Shown piece after piece: positions 1-5,519 of a stretch of 7,749 nt of DNA. The stretch is from NCBI GenBank assembly GCA_964431205.1, contig CAYSIX010000197.1, positions 1-7,749 of the forward strand, given 5' to 3'. Both the position numbers and the translations under genes were made by a program. Source of the stretch: CAYSIX01 sp964431205. Lineage in GTDB: Bacteria > Planctomycetota > Phycisphaerae > Phycisphaerales > Phycisphaeraceae. The notes under the pieces were generated by a model, which was not told where the DNA came from, did not search any database, and saw nothing but the letters and a program-made list of their open reading frames with translations. Position 1 is the stretch's first letter, and each line of letters opens with the position of its first letter.

Positions 1-949
1 TCGTGCCCGAGGCGCGTGTGATCATCGGTCACGGGCAGATGCCGACCCGCGAGCTGGAGCGCGTGATGCTCGCGTTCATGCGGGGCGAGGCCGACGTGCT
101 GGTGAGCACCACGATCATCGAATCGGGCATCGACATCCCCACGGCCAACACGATGATCATCAACGAGGCGGACCACTTCGGGCTGGCGGACCTGCACCAG
201 CTCCGCGGCCGGGTGGGGCGGTACAAGCACCGGGCGTACTGCTACCTGCTGCTGCCGGGCGACCGCACGGTCAACGAGCAGGGGGCCAAGCGGCTGCGCG
301 CGATCGAGCAGTACTCGATGCTCGGCGCCGGGTTCAAGATCGCGATGCGTGACCTGGAGATCCGCGGCGCGGGCAACCTGCTGGGTGCCGAGCAGTCCGG
401 GCACNNNNNNNNNNCGTCGGTTACGAGATGTACTGCCTGCTGCTGGAGCGGGAGGCCAAGCGGCTGCGCAACGAGCCGATCATCGAGCCGACCAAGACGC
501 ACCTGGAGCTGCCGGTCGAGGGCGCGCTGCCCAAGCGATACATCAGCAGCGACAAGCACCGCATGGAGGCGTACCGGCGGATCAGCCGCGCCGAGACGCT
601 CGACGAGCTTCGCCGCATCGCCCAGAGCCTGCGCGAGGCGTACGGCGAGCCGCCGGCGCCGGCCCAGACGCTGCTCGACCTTGCCGAGATCCGCCTCGCC
701 GCCGCCTCGCTGGGCATCGACGCGATCAAGCTCGAAGGGCCCGACCTGATCTTCCGCTCCGGCGCGATGGCGCGCCTGCAGACGGTCTTCGACGACGCGC
801 GCGGCCGGGTCAGCGTCATCGACGAGACCACGATCTACTACCGCCCTCCGGGTTCCTACGTCGAATCCACCGACACGCTGCTGGCCGTGCTGCGCAACAT
901 GCTTCTCCGTGCGCTCGAAGCCCGGGCGCCCGAGCGCATCTCGGCGTGA
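1..949 (+). CDS. mfd: Mfd, transcription-repair coupling factor, C-terminal part (5' truncated, broken by an assembly gap)
   Basis: Mfd is a cytoplasmic ATP-driven translocase that releases RNA polymerase stalled at DNA lesions and recruits UvrA. The window opens inside the second RecA-like domain; the first GTG (position 3) is an internal Val, not a start. Before the gap come helicase motif V (TTIIESGIDIP), motif VI (QLRGRVGR) and the Mfd-typical DLEIRGAGNLLGAEQSGH. After it the frame shifts by one and continues VGYEMYCLLLEREAKRLRNE into the C-terminal D7 domain (KRYI, YRRISRAETLDEL, LLDLAEIRLAAASLG), ending at TGA 947-949. About 134 codons precede the gap and 177 follow. From memory it aligns well with E. 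coli Mfd, including the start VPEARVIIGHGQM. RecG shares the helicase motifs but lacks this C-terminal region. The gene converges on the next one 12 bases away, leaving no room for a terminator of its own. Confidence 0.96.
405..414. other. Assembly gap of ten Ns inside mfd
   Basis: Ten undetermined bases separate EQSGH (ending at 404) from VGYEMY (Val codon at 416). Mfd proteins normally have three residues between the Gln/His of this motif and the Ile/Val-Gly (E. coli has EQSGQ-IET-IGF, recalled). That needs nine bases, of which the C at 415 is already present, so the true gap is probably eight bases. Ten is then a placeholder, and the frameshift it causes is artificial. Confidence 0.9.
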
Positions 950-961
950 ACCGACCGACCC

Positions 962-1756
962 TCACACGCCCGCCAGCAGCCCGCCGTCCACGTAAATGAT
1001 GTGCCCGTTGACGAAGTCCGACGCCGACGACGCGAGGTAGATCGCCGTGCCGACCAGCTCCACCGGTTGGCCCCATCGCCCCGCGGGCGTGCGGCCGCGG
1101 AGCCACGCGTCGAACTCGGCGTCCTCGACCAGCGGCCGCGTCAGCTCCGTCTCGAAGTACCCCGGGCCGATCCCGTTCGCCTGGATGTTGTGCCTGGCCC
1201 ACTCCACCGCCATCGCGCGCGTCAGCATCTTCAGCCCGCCCTTGGCCGCCGCGTAGTTGCCCGTCGTCGGCCGCGCCACCTCGCTCATCAGCGAGCAGAT
1301 GTTGATGATCTTGCCCCGCCGGCGCTCGATCATCCCCGGCGCCACCGCCCGCGAGACCACGAACGCGCTGGTCAGGTTCGCCTCGATCACCCGCTGCCAG
1401 TCCTCGAGCGACATCTCCGCCAGCGGCGCACGACGGTGAATCCCGACGTTGTTCACCAGCACGTCCACGGGGCCGACGTCCTTCTCGAACTCGGCGACGG
1501 CCGCCTCGACCGCGTCGGGATCGATCACGTCCGCGACGCACGCGTGGGCCGACATCCCCTCCTCACGCAGCTCCGCCACGACCCGATCCACCGCGCCGGC
1601 CTCGCGACCGTTGATCGCCACCGCCGCGCCCGCCTCCGCCAGGCCCCGCGCCAGCGCCAGGCCGATGCCCCGGCTCGAACCCGTCACCAAAGCGCTCCGC
1701 CCCGACAGGTCGAACAGACCCACCCCGCGCGCCGTGTCCATCCGCTTGATCGACAT
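962..1756 (-). CDS. Short-chain dehydrogenase, gluconate 5-dehydrogenase (IdnO/Gno) type
   Basis: A 264-residue classical SDR oxidoreductase, the usual family length, predicted cytoplasmic. Visible motifs are the nucleotide-binding TGSSRGIG (25-32), D76, NNVG (102-105), catalytic Ser155, Tyr168 and Lys172 (YAAAK) and the structural Asn127. Stretches such as FEKDVGPVDVLVNN, KMLTRAMAVEWARHNIQANG, RTPAGRWGQPVELVG and SDFVNGHIIYVDGG closely match E. coli IdnO as I recall it. IdnO interconverts 5-keto-D-gluconate and D-gluconate. NGR (49-51) after the second beta strand suggests NADP(H) preference, which is inference. The ATG start lies one base past the stop of the upstream zinc dehydrogenase and has a good Shine-Dalgarno site, so the pair should be translated together. 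The exact substrate is open; another keto-aldonate or a polyol is possible. Confidence 0.9.
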   Translation of the reverse strand: MSIKRMDTARGVGLFDLSGRSALVTGSSRGIGLALARGLAEAGAAVAINGREAGAVDRVVAELREEGMSAHACVADVIDPDAVEAAVAEFEKDVGPVDVLVNNVGIHRRAPLAEMSLEDWQRVIEANLTSAFVVSRAVAPGMIERRRGKIINICSLMSEVARPTTGNYAAAKGGLKMLTRAMAVEWARHNIQANGIGPGYFETELTRPLVEDAEFDAWLRGRTPAGRWGQPVELVGTAIYLASSASDFVNGHIIYVDGGLLAGV

Positions 1757-1757
1757 T

Positions 1758-2774
1758 TCAGAACCTCACCACCGCCTTGAGCAGCCCCGCCTGCGGTTTC
1801 AGCCATGATTCGAAACGGTCCGGCAGCTCAGTGATCGGCGCACGGTGCGTCACCCACGGCCGCACGTCCAGCCGACCCGATTCCATTAGCGAAATGATCT
1901 GGCGAAAGTCACGCCCCGTGCTGTTGCGGCTGCTGAGCACCGCCAGCTCCCGACGGTGGAACGACGGGTCGTCGAAGGCGACCTCGCCCCGCGTCAGCCC
2001 GATCAGCACCAGCCGCCCGCCGTGGCCCGGCAGCTCGAAGCTCCGCTGCATCGACGCGCGGCTGCCGGTCGCCTCGAACACGACCGTCGGCCGCTCGCCG
2101 ATCCGCTGGTCCCACTGCTCGGCGGCCGGCCGCGTCGGGTCCACCACGAGCGTCTCGATGCCCAGCAGCGCCTCGGCCCGACGGGCGCGCGCCTCGCTGA
2201 CCTCCACGCCGCGCACCTGCGTTCCGGCGAGCTGCGCGAACGCCGACGCCGCCAGCCCGATCGGCCCCAGCCCGATCACCGCGGCCAAGTCCGCCTCAGC
2301 CGTCTGCGCGCGATCGACCGCGTGCTTGCCGATGCCCAGCATCTCGACCAGCGCCAGTTGATCGTCGTCCAGCACCGTCGAGCCGTGAAGCTTCGCCACC
2401 GGCACGCGGATCCGCTCGCGCATCCCGCCGTCCACGTGCACGCCCAGGCATCGCAGGGTTTCACAACAGTTCGTGCGACCGGCGCGGCACGGGCGACACT
2501 CGCCGCAGGTCAGGTACGGCTCGACCGCGCAGCGATCGCCCACGGCCACGCCCCCGGTCGGCTCGCCGACCTCGACGACCTCCACCGCCAGCTCGTGCCC
2601 CAGAATCCGCGGGTATTCAAAGAACGGCTGGTCCCCGTGGTAGGCGTGGACATCCGTGCCGCAGATCCCGACGGCCCGCACGCGCACCAGCGCCTCGCCC
2701 GCGCCGGGCGCGCCCGGGTCGTCCGTCTCGGCCCCGACGAAACGCCCCGGCTTTTCCAGCACGACCGTCTTCAC
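1758..2774 (-). CDS. Zinc-dependent medium-chain dehydrogenase, LgoD/RspB/IdnD-like
   Basis: A 338-residue medium-chain alcohol dehydrogenase-fold protein that should oxidise a secondary alcohol of a sugar acid or polyol with NAD. Catalytic zinc ligands are Cys38 (GICGTDVH), His60-Glu61 (GHE) and Glu144; structural zinc ligands are Cys90, Cys93, Cys96 and Cys104. The Rossmann glycines are GLGPIG (168-173), and acidic Glu191 at the end of the second strand fits NAD. The segments VGICGTDVHAYHGDQPFFEYPRI, CRAGRTNCCETLRCLGVHVDGG and the SSRNSTGRDF region strongly recall E. coli LgoD (YjjN, L-galactonate 5-dehydrogenase) and RspB. The start is GTG at 2774-2772, where similarity begins (KTVVLEKPGRF), with GAGG six bases upstream. 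The reading frame stays open far upstream to 4076, but that extension runs through a repeat and across other genes and is spurious. Paired with the IdnO-like SDR, it suggests epimerisation through a keto-acid. Confidence 0.9.
   Translation of the reverse strand: MKTVVLEKPGRFVGAETDDPGAPGAGEALVRVRAVGICGTDVHAYHGDQPFFEYPRILGHELAVEVVEVGEPTGGVAVGDRCAVEPYLTCGECRPCRAGRTNCCETLRCLGVHVDGGMRERIRVPVAKLHGSTVLDDDQLALVEMLGIGKHAVDRAQTAEADLAAVIGLGPIGLAASAFAQLAGTQVRGVEVSEARARRAEALLGIETLVVDPTRPAAEQWDQRIGERPTVVFEATGSRASMQRSFELPGHGGRLVLIGLTRGEVAFDDPSFHRRELAVLSSRNSTGRDFRQIISLMESGRLDVRPWVTHRAPITELPDRFESWLKPQAGLLKAVVRF
1764..1769 (-). promoter_or_regulatory. Shine-Dalgarno site of the SDR gene, inside the upstream gene
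   Basis: Read on the minus strand this is GTGAGG, seven bases before the ATG at 1756-1754. It lies within the last codons of the zinc dehydrogenase gene, whose TGA ends one base before the ATG. This fixes the SDR start and supports translational coupling. Confidence 0.75.
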
Positions 2775-2780
2775 ATGCTG

Positions 2781-2784
2781 CCTC
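2781..2784 (-). promoter_or_regulatory. Shine-Dalgarno site deciding the GTG start of the zinc dehydrogenase
   Basis: The minus strand reads GAGG, six bases before GTG 2774-2772. An ATG overlaps the GTG but is out of frame. No in-frame ATG near the start of family similarity offers a better choice. Confidence 0.6.
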
Positions 2785-2813
2785 GTTTTCGTCCCCCGCC
2801 TCGTGACGCGAGA

Positions 2814-2844
2814 CTCGAAACTCGAAAGTCGAAACTCGAAACTC
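2814..2844. repeat. Tandem 7-bp repeat, CTCGAAA (minus strand TTTCGAG)
   Basis: Four consecutive heptamers are present: CTCGAAA (2814-2820), CTCGAAA (2821-2827), GTCGAAA (2828-2834) and CTCGAAA (2835-2841). A partial CTC follows, and a degenerate AGA/CGCGAGA flank lies on the other side. The array sits in the 68-base gap between the macrodomain gene and the zinc dehydrogenase. Its end overlaps the macrodomain stop codon (TGA, 2845-2843). I recall similar TTTCGAG/TTTCGAA heptamer arrays between genes in planctomycete genomes, where they give spurious SFEFR-like peptides. Their function is not known to me. Confidence 0.8.
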
Positions 2845-3466
2845 ACACCCGCTTGCGGCTGACCATCCACTCGTGGCGGTTCTCGATCACGTCGTGATAG
2901 ACGGCCGCGTCGTCCTCGCGGAAGCAGCAGAAGATGACCGTCTCGGGAACCTCGTGTCGTTGCAGGTAGCCGTGAACGTGGCCGACGGCGATCATGGCGG
3001 CGCGTCGCTGGGGGAATCGATACACACCGGTGGAGATCGCGGGGAAGGCGACGGTGCGGCAGTCGTTGTGGGTGGCCAGGTGCAGGCACTGCTGGTAGCA
3101 GGAGGCCAGCAGGACGTCTTCGCGGGTTTCGCCGAGCTTGGCCTGTTCGCCGGCCTCGCCGGCGTGCCAGACGGGCCCGACGGTGTGGATGATGTGCTTG
3201 ACGCCGTGTGATTCGAGGTCGAAGGCGGGGGTGATCTTGGCCAGGCCGGTGGGGCAGCCGCCGAGCTGGCGGTTGTGCTCCTTGAGGCGTGGGCCGGCGG
3301 CGCGGTGGATGGCGCCGTCGACGCCCCCGCCGCCGAGCAGGGACTCGTTGGCGGCGTTGACGATCGCGTCCACGGCGCGATCGGGCGCCAGCTTCGTGAT
3401 GTCGCCGACCACGACGTCGATCCGCTGGAAGGGATCGTTGAGGACTCGGGTGGCGGCGTCGGACAT
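2843..3466 (-). CDS. Macrodomain protein, YmdB/MacroD-like ADP-ribose hydrolase
   Basis: A 207-residue single macrodomain, predicted cytoplasmic. In order: GDIT (21-24), VNAANESLLGGGGVDGAIH (36-54), CPTG (71-74), HTVGPVW (94-100) and AISTGVYRFP (143-152). Asn40 and Asp50 correspond to YmdB Asn25 and Asp35, the active-site pair, so both residues needed for O-acetyl-ADP-ribose deacetylation or mono-ADP-ribosyl-glutamate hydrolysis are present. A tail of about 24 residues (184-207) follows the core, close to the YmdB length. The ATG start has GAGGT seven bases upstream (3478-3474). The gene lies 44 bases after the membrane protein gene and 68 bases before the dehydrogenase pair. A link to NAD metabolism by those enzymes is possible but unproven. 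The fold is certain; the natural substrate is not. Confidence 0.93.
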   Translation of the reverse strand: MSDAATRVLNDPFQRIDVVVGDITKLAPDRAVDAIVNAANESLLGGGGVDGAIHRAAGPRLKEHNRQLGGCPTGLAKITPAFDLESHGVKHIIHTVGPVWHAGEAGEQAKLGETREDVLLASCYQQCLHLATHNDCRTVAFPAISTGVYRFPQRRAAMIAVGHVHGYLQRHEVPETVIFCCFREDDAAVYHDVIENRHEWMVSRKRV

Positions 3467-3510
3467 GGCGTGGACCTCGGTCGGGATCGGGCAGGAGGAG
3501 CGCGGGGATG

Positions 3511-4461
3511 TCAGAGCACGCCGCCCTGCTCGGCGGGGACCTGGAGCGGGTGGCGCATCGAGACGGGTTTATCCAGGACTTCCTTGAACGCGAAGAGCTG
3601 GCGCAGGGCGTCGGGCGAGAGCTCGCGCATGTCGATGCGGCCGAACTCGGGCGATTCGAGCGGGGCGCGGGCCTCGGTGTCGGCGTTGAGCACGCCGCTG
3701 CCGAGCAGGGGCGAGGAGACCTCGCCGGGGGTGTCGAGCCCGGCGCGTTCGGTCGCGTCGGTGCGCAGGTCCTCGCGTCGCTCCATGGGTGGCGCCGGCT
3801 CGGAGAGCGGGCGCGAGACGGAGGCGGTACGTGTGGGCGCGGGTGACGGTCGACGCGGCGGCGCGGGGCGCTGAGATGGAGGCTGAGGCTGACGACCCGA
3901 TCGCTGCGCGGGGGCGCGACGCTGGGCCTGGGCCTGAGCACGGGCGGCCTCCTCGGCGCGCTGCCGTGCCAGCCGCTGGCGACGGACCTCGAGCTCGCGG
4001 CGTGCGGCTTCGGCACGGTCGCCGGCCGCGGGCGGGCGCGTCGGGGCGCGACGCGCCGCGGCGCCGCCCGCCGCATCGGGGGCCTGACCGCGGCGCAGTT
4101 GCTCGGCCCGGGCCTCGTACTCGGCGCGCGCCCGGGCGCGTGCGATCCGCTCGGACAGGGTCAGGTTCGCCGGCTCGCGCGAGGCCGAGCCGGTCGGCGG
4201 GCTCTGCCGCGGGCCGCTGATCTGAGCCCGTTGCGCCGCCGCACGCTTCACCTCCTCGCGACGCCGCGCCGCCAGCGAATCGAGGTCTCGATCCGCCCGG
4301 CCCGCGGTGTCCAGCAACTCGCGCCCGCGCGACGGCTCCTGCTCCCGCTCGCGCATCTTCGCCTCACGCTGTTCGCGCTGCTCCTTGATGACGTTGGCGA
4401 TCCAGCCGCCCACCGTCAGCAGCAGCACGATGCCGTAGATCAGCAGTTGGTCCCATTGCAT
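3511..4461 (-). CDS. Unrecognised single-pass membrane protein with a charged, disordered body
   Basis: A 316-residue protein that I cannot assign to a named family. An N-terminal hydrophobic segment (about 6-24, LLIYGIVLLLTVGGWIANVI) is followed at once by Lys/Arg/Glu-rich sequence, so it probably anchors the protein with its body in the cytoplasm. Residues about 25-170 are highly charged and largely helix-compatible. Residues 170-235 are rich in Ala, Gln, Arg and Pro and look disordered. The C-terminus returns to ordered sequence with SPDALRQLFAFKEVLDKPVSMR (282-303). That resembles a short 'LRQA-hhh-EIL-PP-LR' motif I recall at the ends of similar planctomycete hypothetical proteins, and it may be a docking motif. 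The ATG start at 4461 is preceded by GGTGA. The gene lies 53 bases after the ABC ATPase gene and 44 before the macrodomain gene. Codon bias is consistent with a real gene. Confidence 0.8.
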   Translation of the reverse strand: MQWDQLLIYGIVLLLTVGGWIANVIKEQREQREAKMREREQEPSRGRELLDTAGRADRDLDSLAARRREEVKRAAAQRAQISGPRQSPPTGSASREPANLTLSERIARARARAEYEARAEQLRRGQAPDAAGGAAARRAPTRPPAAGDRAEAARRELEVRRQRLARQRAEEAARAQAQAQRRAPAQRSGRQPQPPSQRPAPPRRPSPAPTRTASVSRPLSEPAPPMERREDLRTDATERAGLDTPGEVSSPLLGSGVLNADTEARAPLESPEFGRIDMRELSPDALRQLFAFKEVLDKPVSMRHPLQVPAEQGGVL

Positions 4462-4514
4462 CGGCTCACCGCCCTGTTCCCCGGGTCACGAGTTCGCTTC
4501 GGCCACGGATCATG

Positions 4515-5432
4515 TTACGCGATCGCGTCGGTCGAGACGACGCGGAACACGGGCCGCTCCCCCGCGGCGTCCACCGGCTGGTCACCGGCCCGCGCAGCCG
4601 CCGCCTCGGTGCCGGGCTCCCCGACGCCACCGGCACGCCCGTCCGCCGCCTCGCCGTCCCCGGCTCCATGCGCCCGCAATCGCACGCGGTACACCGGCTC
4701 GAGCACCGCCGGCCGCATCACCGCCGACCAGTCACCCGCGGCGACCAGCCGCCCCCGGTCCATCAGCCACACGTCGTCGGCGTAGCGCGCCGCCAGGTTC
4801 AGGTCGTGCAGCACCACCAGCGCCGCCGGGCCGCCGCGTGTCCACTGTACAAGCCGTTGCATCGTCCGGTGCGCGTGCCACAGGTCCATGCTGCTGACCG
4901 GCTCGTCCAGCAGCATCGCCCGGCCCCCGCCGTCGCTCTGCGCCACCGCCCGCGCCAGCAGGACCCGCTGCTGCTGACCCGCCGACAGCTCCTGATACAC
5001 CCGCTCGGCCAGGTCGGTCAGGTCGCAGGCATCCAGCGCCCGCTCGACCGCGGCGGCGTCCGGGCCCGTCGCGTACCGGCCCATCGCCACCACCTGCCGC
5101 ACCGTGAAGGCGAAGCCCGCCCCGCCCCGCTGCGGCACGTAGCTCAGCCACGCCGCACGCCGCCTCGCCGACAGCTCCGCCACCGCTCGGCCGCCCACCT
5201 CCACCCGGCCCGACCACGGCTCGAGCTGACCCAGCAGCAGCCTCAGCAGCGTGGTCTTGCCGGCGGCGTTCGGCCCGATCAACGCCACCAGCCGCCCCGG
5301 CGCCAGCTCCGCCTCCATCGCCTCGATCACCGCCCGGCCCGGCTGATAACCGAACCGCAGGCCGTGGACCCGCATCACCGGACCGGTCGCCGGGGCCGGC
5401 GGCGCGGTCTGGATGGACGAGGTGGGCGACAT
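4515..5432 (-). CDS. ABC transporter ATP-binding protein, FecE/HmuV/BtuD type (iron-siderophore, heme or cobalamin uptake)
   Basis: A 305-residue ABC ATPase, peripheral on the inner face of the membrane, expected to power a FecCD-type permease. It contains Walker A GPNAAGKT (53-60), Q-loop Gln101 (VPQRG), signature LSAGQQQR (149-156), Walker B RAMLLDEP (171-178), D-loop SSMD (180-183) and H-loop His209 (VVLHDLNLAARYADD). The layout and the MDRGRLVAAG and AVLEPVYRVRL stretches are typical of the metal-chelate uptake subfamily. After residue 255 a Gly/Ala/Asp-rich insert of about 35 residues precedes a final PVFRVVS strand, so it is longer than most relatives. No permease or binding protein is in the window. 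The ATG at 5432 is chosen because it allows the N-terminal leader; it has no clear Shine-Dalgarno. An inner ATG at 5375 (residue 20, MRVHGLRFGY) is a possible alternative start. Confidence 0.9.
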   Translation of the reverse strand: MSPTSSIQTAPPAPATGPVMRVHGLRFGYQPGRAVIEAMEAELAPGRLVALIGPNAAGKTTLLRLLLGQLEPWSGRVEVGGRAVAELSARRRAAWLSYVPQRGGAGFAFTVRQVVAMGRYATGPDAAAVERALDACDLTDLAERVYQELSAGQQQRVLLARAVAQSDGGGRAMLLDEPVSSMDLWHAHRTMQRLVQWTRGGPAALVVLHDLNLAARYADDVWLMDRGRLVAAGDWSAVMRPAVLEPVYRVRLRAHGAGDGEAADGRAGGVGEPGTEAAAARAGDQPVDAAGERPVFRVVSTDAIA

Positions 5433-5519
5433 GGTCAGGATTCTACGGTTCTGCCGCTCAGGTCCGGTCGGCGAACGTCCGATGAGCGTTATGACACCCC
5501 ATGCCCCGGACCCGACTCC
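5433..5519. promoter_or_regulatory. Divergent intergenic region between the ABC ATPase and coiled-coil genes
   Basis: These 87 bases separate two divergently transcribed starts and so should hold promoters for both. Apart from the minus-strand TAGAAT, the only plus-strand candidate is TATGAC (5490-5495), which would give a leader of about 17 bases before ATG 5520. No good -35 element, operator palindrome or Fur-like box was found. Neither start has an evident Shine-Dalgarno. Confidence 0.5.
5440..5445 (-). promoter_or_regulatory. Candidate -10 element for the ABC ATPase gene
   Basis: The minus strand reads TAGAAT, five of six matches to the sigma-70 -10 consensus, ending seven bases before the ATG at 5432. 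A transcript from it would begin at or very near the start codon, which would make it leaderless and explain the missing Shine-Dalgarno. I see no convincing -35 hexamer, so this is tentative. Confidence 0.3.

Noticed and set aside
1..949. RecG rather than Mfd
   Set aside because: The helicase motifs alone fit both, but GAGNLLGAEQSGH followed by the YRRI...LLDLAEIR domain is specific to Mfd.
1001..1808. Plus-strand open frames across the SDR gene and the 3' end of the zinc dehydrogenase gene
   Set aside because: These are antisense shadows of genes with complete catalytic motifs; the translations are Arg/His/Pro-rich without motifs.
2775..4076. Upstream extension of the zinc dehydrogenase reading frame on the minus strand
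   Set aside because: It crosses the heptamer repeat, then runs out of frame through the macrodomain and membrane protein genes as Arg/Pro-rich sequence. The GTG at 2774 with GAGG upstream matches the family N-terminus.
3138..4220. Plus-strand open frames across the macrodomain and membrane protein genes
   Set aside because: Low-complexity Gly/Arg/Ala translations opposite well-supported minus-strand genes, with no consistent Shine-Dalgarno sites.
5470..5495. AACG...CGTT as an operator palindrome in the divergent region
   Set aside because: Only the four outer bases of each arm match; the interior does not, so chance is the simpler explanation.
4512..5519. Upstream extension of the coiled-coil reading frame on the plus strand
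   Set aside because: It is codon-aligned antisense of the ABC ATPase gene, and its His/Arg/Pro-rich translation has no family features.
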